Assembly (NCBI GenBank): GCA_050741915.1
Contig: JBOGEX010000057.1
Span: forward strand, 1 to 64,000
Source of the DNA: JACCTH01 sp050741915
Lineage (GTDB): Bacteria; Actinomycetota; Acidimicrobiia; Spongiisociales; ZC4RG35
Reading direction: 5' to 3'
DNA: 64,000 bases
The number at the start of each line of letters is the position of its first letter. The first letter of the stretch is position 1. A program made the translations under genes and the position numbers. Below, one piece after another: positions 41,893-50,184 of the stretch. The notes beneath the pieces were generated by a model. That model was not told where the DNA came from. It did no database searches and worked only from the letters and a program-made list of their open reading frames with translations.

Positions 41893-44039
41893 TGAGCGGG
41901 ACTTTCACGGCCGCTCCCCACGGCGACATCCTCCACCTGCTGGTAATGGTCACCGTCCTTCTCGTCGCCGCTCGCGGCTTGGGGGAACTCAGCTCCCGGC
42001 TCGGTCAGCCGAGCGTGGTCGGCGAGATCCTGGCCGGCGTGCTTCTCGGTCCCTCGGTGCTTGGTGCCGTCGCTCCAGCCCTGGCAGCGTGGACCCTGCC
42101 CCAGAACGCGACGCAGGGTTATCTCCTCGAGGTGGTGGGACTGATCGGCGTGATGCTGCTCTTGATCATCACGGGCTTTGAAACCGACGTGGCCATGATC
42201 AAGCGGAAAGCCCGAACCGCTTTCGGGGTCTCCTCGGGAGGGCTGCCGACCTCGTTCCTTGCGGGCCTGGCGCTGGGCTGGTGGTTTCCGGCCGACCTCC
42301 TGGTCGACCCCAGCCAGCGCGTTGTCTTCGCCCTCACGCTGGCGACCGCGCTGGCGATCACCGCCATTCCGGTCTTGGCGAAGGTGCTCATGGATCTGGG
42401 GCTGATGCGACGCGACGTCGGTCAGACCATGCTCGCCTCAGGAATGATCTCCGACATCACTGGCTGGACGATGCTCGGCATTGTTACCTCGTTGGTATCG
42501 CTCGGTCGCCTCGCCCCGAGCGCGGTTCTCCAGGCGATCTTGACGGTCGCGTTCTTCGTCGTCGCCACCGCCACTCTCGGCCGCTATCTCGTCACCCGTG
42601 GTCTGGCTCTCGTCCAAGACCGACTAAAAAGTCGCGATCGACTCCTGACGCTAGTGATCGTGCTCGCTTTCGCTTGGGGCGCATTCACTCAATTCCTCGG
42701 GCTGGAGCCAGTGCTAGGGGCGTTTGCCATCGGGCTCCTTTTCGGGCAGATGCGCCGCCTGCCGGCGGACGTCGGGCAGAAACTCGAAGGCCTGGCGCTA
42801 GGAGTCTTCGGCCCGATCTTCTTCGCCATCGCCGGCCTCAAGGTAGATATCACCGGACTCGCCCAACCCCGTCTGTTGCGGCTGACGCTGCTCGTAGTGG
42901 CAGTGGCTACGGCATCGAAGACGATCGGTGCTTACCTGGGGGCCCGCTTCTTCGCCAAGCAGAGTCACTGGACCGCGCTCGCCTTCGGTAGTGGGCTCAA
43001 TGCCCGAGGAGCGGTCGGGATCATCGTTGCCTCGATCGGGCTTTCCCTTGGCATTCTCAGCCAGGAAGTCTTTTCGATGGTCGTGGTCATGGCCGTGATT
43101 ACTTCGTTGATGGCTCCCTTCGCCCTTCGCTACGTGATGCACCGCATAGAACCAGAGAAAGACGAAGCAGCCCGCCTTCGGCGCGAAGAAGCGGCCGCCG
43201 GATCACTCGTTTCGGAGATTCGGCGCGTGCTCCTTCCTGTGCGACCGCGGGGAAACGTCCACGGCGGCGCCCAAACCATCGAGGCGGTGCTCCTCGGGCA
43301 TCTAGCCCGCGATCACGGGCTAGCTGTGACTTTGATGTCGGTGTCCAATCGCGATGGCCGAGCCCAATCGGTGGAGTTCCTCAATCAATTGGAGCCGCTG
43401 TTTGGCTTCGGAGCTGCCGTGACCAAACGAGTGGTCGAGGACAATGATCCGGTGGCCGCAGTTCTGAGCGAAGCCCAGCGCGACTACGACCTTGTCGTCC
43501 TCGGCGCAAGCGAGGTCGACTCCACTTCCGAAGCCCTCTTCGGTGGCGTCGTCGACGAGATCGTTCGACTGGTCGGCGTTCCCTCGCTCGTCGTCCGGGG
43601 ATCGTCAGTAGATGCCGATTGGCGGCCCCGGCGAATCGTCATCCCTACCGACGGCACTCCCCATAGCCGGCGGGCGGCCGAGCTCGCCTATGCGGTGGCC
43701 GAACCCGATGCGTTGATCACTGTTGTCCACGTCGTCTCCCGCGACAGCTCAACCCTCACCACCGGGGCCGACCGGGCGGCGAGCAAGCTCGAGATAGGTC
43801 GCCAGCTAACGGACGATCTGCGGCAGGTGGGCGAGTCGATGGGCATCGCCACCGAGACCGAGGTTCGGATGGGCCCCGAACCCGAGGACGCCATTCTCGA
43901 GACCGCCCGCCGGACAAATGCGGACCTCGTCGTGCTGGGAACGGGAGTCAGAGCGGTTTCGTCGCGTCTCTTCCTGGGTCCCCGGGTCGAACGGATCTTG
44001 GCGGCCTGCCCCTGCCCTGTGGTCGTCATCAACACTTGA
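41892..44039 (+). CDS. CPA2-type cation/H+ antiporter with two C-terminal USP domains
   Basis: Residues ~15-420 form a Na+/H+ exchanger domain of about 12 membrane segments (GQPSVVGEILAGVLLGPSVLG, VGLIGVMLLLIITGFETDV, ATALAITAIPVLAKVLMDLGL, GLNARGAVGIIVASIGLSLG). Residues ~435-715 hold two universal-stress-protein-like domains; the second has VIPTDGTPHSRRAAELAYAV and DLVVLGTGVRAVSSRLFLGP. Such tails may sense ATP or c-di-AMP, although this is not shown here. It is coupled to purB by a 1-nt overlap and is followed directly by a family A palindromic repeat. Confidence 0.9.
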   Translation: MSGTFTAAPHGDILHLLVMVTVLLVAARGLGELSSRLGQPSVVGEILAGVLLGPSVLGAVAPALAAWTLPQNATQGYLLEVVGLIGVMLLLIITGFETDVAMIKRKARTAFGVSSGGLPTSFLAGLALGWWFPADLLVDPSQRVVFALTLATALAITAIPVLAKVLMDLGLMRRDVGQTMLASGMISDITGWTMLGIVTSLVSLGRLAPSAVLQAILTVAFFVVATATLGRYLVTRGLALVQDRLKSRDRLLTLVIVLAFAWGAFTQFLGLEPVLGAFAIGLLFGQMRRLPADVGQKLEGLALGVFGPIFFAIAGLKVDITGLAQPRLLRLTLLVVAVATASKTIGAYLGARFFAKQSHWTALAFGSGLNARGAVGIIVASIGLSLGILSQEVFSMVVVMAVITSLMAPFALRYVMHRIEPEKDEAARLRREEAAAGSLVSEIRRVLLPVRPRGNVHGGAQTIEAVLLGHLARDHGLAVTLMSVSNRDGRAQSVEFLNQLEPLFGFGAAVTKRVVEDNDPVAAVLSEAQRDYDLVVLGASEVDSTSEALFGGVVDEIVRLVGVPSLVVRGSSVDADWRPRRIVIPTDGTPHSRRAAELAYAVAEPDALITVVHVVSRDSSTLTTGADRAASKLEIGRQLTDDLRQVGESMGIATETEVRMGPEPEDAILETARRTNADLVVLGTGVRAVSSRLFLGPRVERILAACPCPVVVINT

Positions 44040-44044
44040 TTTCT

Positions 44045-44092
44045 GCGAACCCAGGGTTGACAGCGTTGTAGGACAACGCTGTCAACCCACAG
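44045..44092 (+). repeat. Palindromic 3'-end repeat, family A copy 3
   Basis: Begins 5 nt after the antiporter stop. GCGAACCCA is followed by a perfect 16-bp hairpin (44054-44069 with 44073-44088, loop AGG) and CACAG. It has the best-paired stem of the four copies, and its stem middle (GACAGCG) differs from that of copies 1 and 2 on both arms. Confidence 0.85.
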
Positions 44093-44137
44093 AACAAACC
44101 ACTTCCCGTCGAACGCATTCTCTGGCACGGTTGACCG

Positions 44138-45040
44138 ATGAAGATCGACTATGAACTCGGACAACTCGCCGCATCACAAGCTGGTTACTTAGGACATGAT
44201 CAGGTCATCGAAAGGGGGATGACTCCAAACGCGATCCGTTGGCGTCTGGAAAGAAACATCTGGATTCCAATCTCGAAAGGCCTTTATCGGATCGACGGAA
44301 TGACCAGCGACTACAGGGGCCTGTTACGTGGTGCGACAGCGATCTTGCCCGAGGCGACCGTTTCACACGAGTCCGCTTCTGAGCTTCATGAGATTCCTTA
44401 CGTGGGCCGTGGCAAGGCTGTAGTAACCGTCCACGCCGGCACAACCCATGACTTTCCCGATGTGACAGTTCACCGATCCATCGACTTGCTTCCTCATCAC
44501 AGAATGAAAGTAAAAGGGCTATCCACGACCACTCCGGCGAGAACCCTCAACGATCTCCCCGCGGTACTGAGGGCCGAGCAAATGGCCATTGTTCTCGATG
44601 AGTCGCTGGCGGCCAAGATCGCCCCCATCGATGAGGTTGAGAGAGTCTTTCACGAGGTGGCCCGACGGGGACGGACTGGATCGGCACTGATGAGATCCCT
44701 TCTTCGGGAAAGGATTGGCTCTGACCTGATTCCCGCAACCCGAATCGAGCGGGTCGGTATGAGGGTGTTTGAGGACGGTGGTCTCGCTCGACCGATATTC
44801 CAATATCCGGCTCCCTGGGACCCGAATCGACGCATTGACTTCGCGTGGCCCCTGTTCTGCGTTGGCTGCGAGTGCGACAGTCGAAGGTGGCACACACGGT
44901 TGAAAGACTTCCAGAACGATCGAGATCGCGACAATCTCGCCCTCAATTACAACTGGCGCGTCTTCCGTTTCACTTGGGAAGACTTTCACCAGCGTCCACA
45001 TCTGGTTGTTTCCCAACTCAGAACTGCCCTTGCCGCATGA
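44138..45040 (+). CDS. AbiEi-type winged-helix protein with C-terminal DUF559/PD-(D/E)XK-like domain
   Basis: The N-terminal part (ELGQLAASQAGYLGHDQVIE, RWRLERNIWIPISKGLYRI) is the AbiEi_4-type winged helix seen in abortive-infection antitoxins. The middle matches the linked transcriptional-regulator-like region (ATVSHESASELHEIP, PARTLNDLPAVLRAEQ). The C-terminal ~90 residues (RRIDFAWPLFCVGCECDSRRWH, RDRDNLALNYNWRVFRFTWEDF) match the Vsr-like DUF559 endonuclease fold. Actinobacteria carry many solitary genes of this kind and no cognate AbiEii toxin gene is adjacent. The gene is bracketed by two family A repeats and a long inverted repeat. Confidence 0.78.
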   Translation: MKIDYELGQLAASQAGYLGHDQVIERGMTPNAIRWRLERNIWIPISKGLYRIDGMTSDYRGLLRGATAILPEATVSHESASELHEIPYVGRGKAVVTVHAGTTHDFPDVTVHRSIDLLPHHRMKVKGLSTTTPARTLNDLPAVLRAEQMAIVLDESLAAKIAPIDEVERVFHEVARRGRTGSALMRSLLRERIGSDLIPATRIERVGMRVFEDGGLARPIFQYPAPWDPNRRIDFAWPLFCVGCECDSRRWHTRLKDFQNDRDRDNLALNYNWRVFRFTWEDFHQRPHLVVSQLRTALAA

Positions 45041-45059
45041 CTTCGTTGTTCTGATACGT

Positions 45060-45095
45060 GAATGGGGTGACCATACGTGAATGGTCACCCCATTC
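45060..45095. repeat. Perfect 14-bp inverted repeat with internal direct repeat
   Basis: GAATGGGGTGACCA (45060-45073) is separated by 8 nt from its exact complement (45082-45095). The 12-mer ATACGTGAATGG also occurs twice in direct order across it. It lies 20 nt after the AbiEi-type gene and could serve as a terminator hairpin, although no T tract follows on either side. Confidence 0.75.
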
Positions 45096-45128
45096 TCATC
45101 CTTGGTGGTGGCGCCAGCCCATGAGAAG

Positions 45129-45175
45129 CTGTGGGCCCAGAGCGTTGTGGCACCACTCCAGCAACCCTGGGTTCG
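45129..45175 (-). repeat. Palindromic 3'-end repeat, family A copy 4 (diverged)
   Basis: On the minus strand it begins CGAACCCAGGGTTG immediately after the ROK kinase stop and ends GGGCCCACAG. The ends are conserved, but the stem middle pairs only partly, so this copy is worn or diverged. Confidence 0.7.
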
Positions 45176-46060
45176 CTAGGGCACCAGCCAGGCTGCGCCC
45201 CGCACGCCGCTTGAGTCTCCGTGCCGATTTCTCAGCAATTGCGTAGAGACGGTGGGGGTGAAGGCATAACCAGCCCACAGCTCGGGGACTCTCTCGTAGA
45301 TCTCGTCGACGTTGCTCATCCCTCCCCCGAGGACGATTGCATCAGGATCGAGCACGTTGATGATGGTGGCAAGGGAGCGAGCGAGTCGGTCGCAGTAAAG
45401 GTCGAGATGAGCAACTGCCCGGACGTCGCCGTGACGAGCCGTCTGCACTACATCGATGGCGGTAGGGGTGCCGGAGCGAGCCGCAAAGGCAGGGCCGGAG
45501 AGAAAGGTCTCGATGCAGCCGCTGAGCCCGCAATAACAATTCGGCCCTGGCCGCTCGTCGTCCCGCGGCCATGGCAGCGGATTGTGGCCCCATTCCCCGG
45601 CAACGGCATTAGGTCCAGAGAGCACCCTCCCGTCGACCACAACCCCTCCTCCTACTCCCGTCCCGATGATGACGCCAAACACCACCGGCAGGTTGGCGGC
45701 CGCTCCATCGCGCGCCTCCGAAAGTGCGAAGCAGTCGGCATCGTTTCGTAAGACGATCGGTCGTCCCAGGGCTCTTTCCAGATCAAGATGGAAAGGCTGG
45801 CCGTTGAGCGCGATCGAGTTTGAGTTCTTCAGCAAACGAGTTGCGGGGTCGATGGCACCGGGGGTGCCGATGCCGACCGTCGACAGAGTCGGCCCGTGAG
45901 TCCTTTCAAGCTCGGCGACGAGCTCGGCGATGCGGACGACGGTGGCGTCGTAGTCGCGGCGAGGGGTGGGGACACGGACACGCCCGCGTTCTATGCCAGC
46001 GTCGTCGAGCACGACCCCTTCGATCTTGGTCCCGCCGACATCGATCCCGATTCGGTTCAT
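45176..46060 (-). CDS. ROK family sugar kinase
   Basis: ASKHA-fold kinase with the phosphate loop RIGIDVGGTKIEGVVLDD, NDADCFALSEA, VIIGTGVGGGVVVDGRV and the ROK zinc motif CYCGLSGCIETFLSGPA together with GHNPLPWPRDD. The last motifs resemble fructokinase/N-acetylglucosamine kinase (Mak/NagK) types more than glucokinases, but the sugar is not certain. ATG 46060 overlaps the stop of the LCP gene by 1 nt, which suggests linkage to wall-polymer or amino-sugar metabolism. Confidence 0.88.
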   Translation of the reverse strand: MNRIGIDVGGTKIEGVVLDDAGIERGRVRVPTPRRDYDATVVRIAELVAELERTHGPTLSTVGIGTPGAIDPATRLLKNSNSIALNGQPFHLDLERALGRPIVLRNDADCFALSEARDGAAANLPVVFGVIIGTGVGGGVVVDGRVLSGPNAVAGEWGHNPLPWPRDDERPGPNCYCGLSGCIETFLSGPAFAARSGTPTAIDVVQTARHGDVRAVAHLDLYCDRLARSLATIINVLDPDAIVLGGGMSNVDEIYERVPELWAGYAFTPTVSTQLLRNRHGDSSGVRGAAWLVP

Positions 46061-47187
46061 CAGCGAGCAGCGGCCGAGTACACCGATGCCAGAAGATCGT
46101 TGAAGTTCACCACCGGGGCCAGCACCAGTTCGCCCGCCGACGTGCGCAGATCTCCCACCCGAACCGAGATGCGATTGACGCCGTCTTGGCCGATTCCTCG
46201 ATAACGCCAGGCGGTCGCCACCGCGTCACCAAAGGACCAACCCGAGTCGACTTTGACGGCACCAGCGACTGCCTCTAGACGCGTGCCAAGCGAGCCGAGC
46301 GAGTCGAAGTTGGCGAGGCTGCGAGCTAGTTGGAAGAGGATGTCTTGCTGACGGTGTTGACGATCGAAGTCGGACCCGGCCACAACCTTCCATTCGCCCT
46401 CGATCAGCGACTCGGTGTGACGCGATCTTGCCCAGGCCAGCGTCGTGTAACCGTCCGCCCAGATGCATCCCCCCGGAAGGTCGAGGCCAGAGCGGGGGTC
46501 GCGGGCGGGATAGTCGGTACAGATCGAGGTCCCGCCGAGGGCGTTGACCAGTGAGGCAAAGCCATCGAAGCTGACCCGGGCTACATGGTCGACGGGGATT
46601 CCGGTAAAACCCTCGACCATCAAGGCAATCAGCTCGGTGCCGCTGGCGATACCCTGGCAGCCGCCCAGGCCGGAATTGATGCGGCTCCAACCGTTGGTGC
46701 AGGGATTTTTCACATAGAGATCGCGCGGTATCGATACCAGGATGGGGGCAGCGCCATCGGTGGGAGCCAGAGCCAGGATGATGGTGTCAGCTCTAGATCC
46801 CGATGCATCGCTTCCCACGCCTAGATAGGCGTCGAACATCTCGTCGGGAAGGGCGTGGCCAATTGCCGAGCTGTTGCTATAGACCCGGCGGCGAGCGTTC
46901 GAGCGGAGCGCCGCCAGCTCCTCGAAGAGATCCGGGGGGATCAGATCCGGCCGAGACTGGCGCAGACGGGCCTCGCTCTTCTGGAGTTCGACAACGGCGG
47001 CCGCTACGTCCGCCTCCGACCGTTGCCCGAGCGCGAGCGCGGCGCCTGCAGGGTCGAAGGATTCGGTAGCCACCGCGTCAAAAGTCAGCCAGACCTGGGT
47101 GACCAGGAAACTGGCGAGACCAAGAATCATCCCTCCCGCGAGGATGATGCCGCTGCGAATGGGATGTTCACGAACGTAGCCAGCCAA
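46060..47187 (-). CDS. LytR-CpsA-Psr family cell-wall ligase
   Basis: A single membrane helix (SGIIILAGG-type stretch, IILAGGMILGLASFLVTQVW) is followed by a coiled linker and the LCP domain: MFDAYLGVGSDASGSRADTI, LVSIPRDLYVKNPCTNGWSRI, VDHVARVSFDGFASLVNALGG and TTLAWARSRHTES. LCP enzymes attach polymers such as teichoic acid or arabinogalactan to peptidoglycan. TTG 47187 is chosen because of a GGAGG site 9 nt upstream; the open frame extends further, over the thioesterase gene. It shares an operon with the ROK kinase. Confidence 0.85.
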   Translation of the reverse strand: MAGYVREHPIRSGIILAGGMILGLASFLVTQVWLTFDAVATESFDPAGAALALGQRSEADVAAAVVELQKSEARLRQSRPDLIPPDLFEELAALRSNARRRVYSNSSAIGHALPDEMFDAYLGVGSDASGSRADTIILALAPTDGAAPILVSIPRDLYVKNPCTNGWSRINSGLGGCQGIASGTELIALMVEGFTGIPVDHVARVSFDGFASLVNALGGTSICTDYPARDPRSGLDLPGGCIWADGYTTLAWARSRHTESLIEGEWKVVAGSDFDRQHRQQDILFQLARSLANFDSLGSLGTRLEAVAGAVKVDSGWSFGDAVATAWRYRGIGQDGVNRISVRVGDLRTSAGELVLAPVVNFNDLLASVYSAAAR

Positions 47188-47218
47188 AGGCCCAAGCCTC
47201 CAGGTGAATTCGAAGATG

Positions 47219-47650
47219 CTACGAGTGAGGGGCGCCGGTCGTCGGCATCGGCGAGGCCCTGCTGATGTAAACAGTGCCCGTGAAGTGGCCGATGACTTTG
47301 CCGTCGGTTCGTCTGATGAGAATGCGATAGGTCGCCAAAGTCCTTCCCCGATGAATCTCGGAGGCGGTGGCTGTGAGCTGGTCACCGTTCCGACTGGCGG
47401 CTGAGAACACCATGTGCGTGTCAATCGCCGATGCATCCTCAGGATACGAGTTGGCATAGAGCGAAAGTGCGCAGTCGGCCAGGCTGAAGACCGCTCCGCC
47501 GTGGGTGGCGCCGTGAAAGTTGGTGAGCTGATCGGTCACGGTCATCGCCACCGATAGCGAGTCCTCACCGACCTCGACCAAGCGGATGCCGAGCATCTCG
47601 GCGTAACCGTCGTTGCGGAGCCGCTCTTCGACCCGCCCCCTGTCGATCAC
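47219..47650 (-). CDS. PaaI-like hotdog-fold thioesterase
   Basis: The 143-residue protein shows NDGYAEMLGIRLVEVGEDSL, the hotdog signature NFHGATHGGAVFSLADCALSLYANS-type region (residues ~45-70) and GRTLATYRILIRRTDGK. The GG-x-x-FSLAD segment is typical of PaaI/phenylacetyl-CoA thioesterases, which clear dead-end acyl-CoAs. GTG 47650 overlaps the upstream amidotransferase stop by 4 nt. A paaE-like gene lies far to the right at 63.8 kb, so a link to phenylacetate use is possible but unproven. Confidence 0.85.
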   Translation of the reverse strand: MIDRGRVEERLRNDGYAEMLGIRLVEVGEDSLSVAMTVTDQLTNFHGATHGGAVFSLADCALSLYANSYPEDASAIDTHMVFSAASRNGDQLTATASEIHRGRTLATYRILIRRTDGKVIGHFTGTVYISRASPMPTTGAPHS

Positions 47651-48324
47651 GGGCTCGCCAACCAGGCGCGAAAAAGACGGCGCGAGGCCGCGTCGAGCTC
47701 GACGTCGGACCGCTCGAGATCGGAAACGAACTCCGCCAGTGAAACGCCTGCCCTCTCGAGCAGGGTCGATTCCTCGTCGCCCCATCGCTTGGCCTGCTCG
47801 AGATCGGCATCGGGATGAAACTGCAGTGCCAAAGCCGAACCCACTCGGAAAGCATGTGGATAGCGATCGCTTTCGGCCAGCAGCACTGCATCCGTCGGGA
47901 GGTCAAAGGTGTCCTGGTGGAGAGCGAGCACCTGGCGGCCGGCGGCAGACAGCACCGGATCGGATTTGCCCTCATCGGTACATCGAAGGCTGACGACTAA
48001 AGCTTCAGGAACAGCCGCCGGATAAACCTCCCCGCCCAAAGCTGCGGCCAGCATTTGGCTCCCGAGACAGATTCCCAGGACCGGCACGTCTCTCTCGACC
48101 AGCGCTCGTAGCCACTTCTTCTCGTCGGCAAGCCACGGGTGCTGACCCTCCTCGTAAGCCCCCATGGCGCCGCCCAGGATCACAACCCGATCGAAGTCCA
48201 CGTCTGAGGGAATCGGTTCGTTCCGATGGATCAGGTAACGCTCGATCTCAGCTCCCGCTTGGGCCAAGGCATCGTCGAGCCGGCCCGTGGTCTGGTCGCA
48301 ATGCATGATCAAACCCACGCGCAT
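47647..48324 (-). CDS. Class I glutamine amidotransferase-like protein
   Basis: The triad-type amidotransferase fold is visible: VILGGAMGAYEEGQHPWLADEK, the nucleophile Cys in PVLGICLGSQMLAAALGG, and the His/Glu region ALALQFHPDADLEQAKRWG, where Asp follows His-Pro rather than Glu (HPDAD versus HPE). No synthetase domain is fused. It may be a stand-alone GMP-synthase-like or gamma-glutamyl hydrolase type protein. ATG 48324 starts the domain; the gene is first of a four-gene minus run ending with the ROK kinase and is divergent from purC. Confidence 0.82.
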   Translation of the reverse strand: MRVGLIMHCDQTTGRLDDALAQAGAEIERYLIHRNEPIPSDVDFDRVVILGGAMGAYEEGQHPWLADEKKWLRALVERDVPVLGICLGSQMLAAALGGEVYPAAVPEALVVSLRCTDEGKSDPVLSAAGRQVLALHQDTFDLPTDAVLLAESDRYPHAFRVGSALALQFHPDADLEQAKRWGDEESTLLERAGVSLAEFVSDLERSDVELDAASRRLFRAWLASP

Positions 48325-48423
48325 CGTCCGACAGTAACCGCGGGTCGGCCCACCCGGGTCGTCGCCTGCCTCCCGCCCTTGGCCGGCAAGGACCGGCTCA
48401 TCCTGGGCACTGTTTTCCGTCGG

Positions 48424-48429
48424 TACCAT
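48424..48429 (+). promoter_or_regulatory. Probable -10 box (TACCAT) of purC, leaderless type
   Basis: It ends 8 nt before ATG 48438 in a 113-nt gap between divergent genes. The identical box precedes purF. No PurR box or purine riboswitch was recognised in the gap. Confidence 0.4.
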
Positions 48430-48437
48430 CGAAGTCC

Positions 48438-49304
48438 ATGGCGGAGTTGCAGCAGGTGGGTGCCGGCAAGGTCCGCGATATCTATGCAATCGACGCCGAG
48501 CGGCTGCTCATGGTCGCCACTGATCGGATCAGCGCCTACGACGTAGTTTTACCCGATCCCATCCCCGACAAGGGGCGGGCGCTGACCGCCCTCTCGCTCT
48601 TCTTCTTCGACCTGCTCGAAACCCCCAACCATCTCCTGGGCACCGACCTCCGCGACCTGGAAGTGCCCGAGGATTGGGCAGGGCGAGCGATGGTGGTCAA
48701 GCGAGCCGATGTCATTCCCATGGAATGTGTTGTGCGGGGTTACCTCTATGGCTCGTCCTGGCGGGAGTATCGCCACGGCGGTGGGCCGACCACCGAACAT
48801 CTGCCTCCTGGCCTACGCCTGGCCGACCGGCTCGACGAACCGATCTTCACGCCCGCCACCAAAGCCGCCTCCGGTCACGACGAGAACCTAGACGAGGCCG
48901 GAGCCAGGGACTTGGTCGGTGACGACACGTATGACGAGCTGCGCCGGAGGTCGATCGAGATCTATCTGACCGCCGCCGGCCATGCCGCCCACCGCGGGGT
49001 GATTCTCGCCGACACCAAGTTCGAATTCGGCACTGCCAACGGAGATTTAGTTCTCATCGACGAAGTCCTCACTCCCGACTCATCTCGTTATTGGCCCGCC
49101 GATCACTGGGAACCCGGGAGCGACGTTCCCTCCTTCGACAAGCAGTACGTGCGTGATTGGCTCGACCAAAGCGGGTGGGACCAAAACCCGCCCGCTCCCT
49201 TCTTGCCGGGAGCCGTGATAGAAGGAACCCGGGCGCGCTACATCGAGGCTTACGAACGAATCACGGAAAAGTCGTTCAACGATTACCGGCGAGGTTCTGC
49301 TTGA
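48438..49304 (+). CDS. purC: Phosphoribosylaminoimidazole-succinocarboxamide synthase
   Basis: SAICAR synthetase, joining aspartate to CAIR with ATP. Motifs: VGAGKVRDIYAIDAERLLMVATD at residues ~7-29 in part, RISAYDVVLPDPIPDKG, VPMECVVRGYLYGSSWREY-like IPMECVVRGYLYGSSW, FTPATKAASGHDENLDEA and LADTKFEFGTANGDLVLIDE. The 288-aa size is that of the larger, eukaryote/actinobacteria-like form. It is the first gene of the purC-S-Q-L run and its stop overlaps purS. Confidence 0.95.
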   Translation: MAELQQVGAGKVRDIYAIDAERLLMVATDRISAYDVVLPDPIPDKGRALTALSLFFFDLLETPNHLLGTDLRDLEVPEDWAGRAMVVKRADVIPMECVVRGYLYGSSWREYRHGGGPTTEHLPPGLRLADRLDEPIFTPATKAASGHDENLDEAGARDLVGDDTYDELRRRSIEIYLTAAGHAAHRGVILADTKFEFGTANGDLVLIDEVLTPDSSRYWPADHWEPGSDVPSFDKQYVRDWLDQSGWDQNPPAPFLPGAVIEGTRARYIEAYERITEKSFNDYRRGSA

Positions 49305-49543
49305 GGGTGAGGGTGGCCATCACCCGGAGACCGGAGATCGCCGATCCCGAGGGGGCGACGGTGAGGAGAGCGCTTTCTGATCTCGGCTACGAGGAAGTCC
49401 GGGCCGTTCGCTTCGATCGTTCGATCGTTCTTGATGTCGAGGGAGATGACGTCGCTCGAGCCCGAGAACGAGTCGTCGAGATGTGCAATCGGCTCTTGGT
49501 CAACCCCGTCTTGGAGGACTACACGGTCGAGGTCGAAACGTGA
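49301..49543 (+). CDS. purS: Phosphoribosylformylglycinamidine synthase, PurS subunit
   Basis: An 80-residue protein with the PurS fold: RVRVAITRRPEIADPEG at the start, VRRALSDLGYEEVRAVRFD and LVNPVLEDYTVEV at the end. PurS bridges PurQ and PurL in the small three-part FGAM synthase. The TTG start overlaps the purC stop and the last bases overlap purQ (GTGA). Confidence 0.92.
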   Translation: MRVRVAITRRPEIADPEGATVRRALSDLGYEEVRAVRFDRSIVLDVEGDDVARARERVVEMCNRLLVNPVLEDYTVEVET

Positions 49544-50184
49544 GCAAAGTCGCGGTAGTGCTCTTTCCGGGGACCAACTGCGAGCTCGACACGGTGGAGG
49601 CGCTCGGCAATCTTGGGGCCGACGCCGAGATTGTTTGGCACACGGAGTCCAACCTCGCCGGCCATGACGCGGTTGTGCTTCCCGGAGGCTTCGCCCACGG
49701 CGACTACTTGCGCACCGGAGCCATCGCTCGGTTTTCACCCGTGATGGACGGCGTCGCTCGCATGGCGGCCGCGGGGCGGCCGGTGCTCGGCATCTGCAAC
49801 GGGTTTCAGATTCTATGTGAGGCCGGACTTCTTCCGGGAGGATTCATCGCCAATCGCGACTTGTCCTTCCTTTGCAAGTGGGTGGAACTCGAGGTCGCCG
49901 ATCAAGGCTCGATTCTCACTTCGGGCCTGGAACCAGGAACTCGTTTGCGATTGCCGCTCAACTCCTACGAAGGCAACTACGTAGCGCCCTCGGCTCAAGC
50001 TCGGGTGGTGCTGATTTATCGCGACGACCCCAACGGCTCGGACCATTCAGCTGCGGCAATTGCCAACGACGCGGGCAATGTGGTGGGAGTAATGCCCCAT
50101 CCCGAACGCGCCTCCGCTGATTGGCTGGGATCAGTCGACGGAAACCTACTGCTCGGCTCCTTCCTGCAAGCCGCGGCGGCATGA
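49540..50184 (+). CDS. purQ: Phosphoribosylformylglycinamidine synthase, glutaminase subunit PurQ
   Basis: Class I amidotransferase supplying ammonia to PurL. It starts VSKVAVVLFPGTNCELDT and has VLPGGFAHGDYLRTGAIA, the nucleophile Cys in VLGICNGFQILCEAGLLPG, and the catalytic His/Glu in VGVMPHPERASADW. GTG 49540 overlaps purS by 4 nt. The 214-aa size fits the small PurQ that works with PurS and PurL. Confidence 0.96.
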   Translation: MSKVAVVLFPGTNCELDTVEALGNLGADAEIVWHTESNLAGHDAVVLPGGFAHGDYLRTGAIARFSPVMDGVARMAAAGRPVLGICNGFQILCEAGLLPGGFIANRDLSFLCKWVELEVADQGSILTSGLEPGTRLRLPLNSYEGNYVAPSAQARVVLIYRDDPNGSDHSAAAIANDAGNVVGVMPHPERASADWLGSVDGNLLLGSFLQAAAA

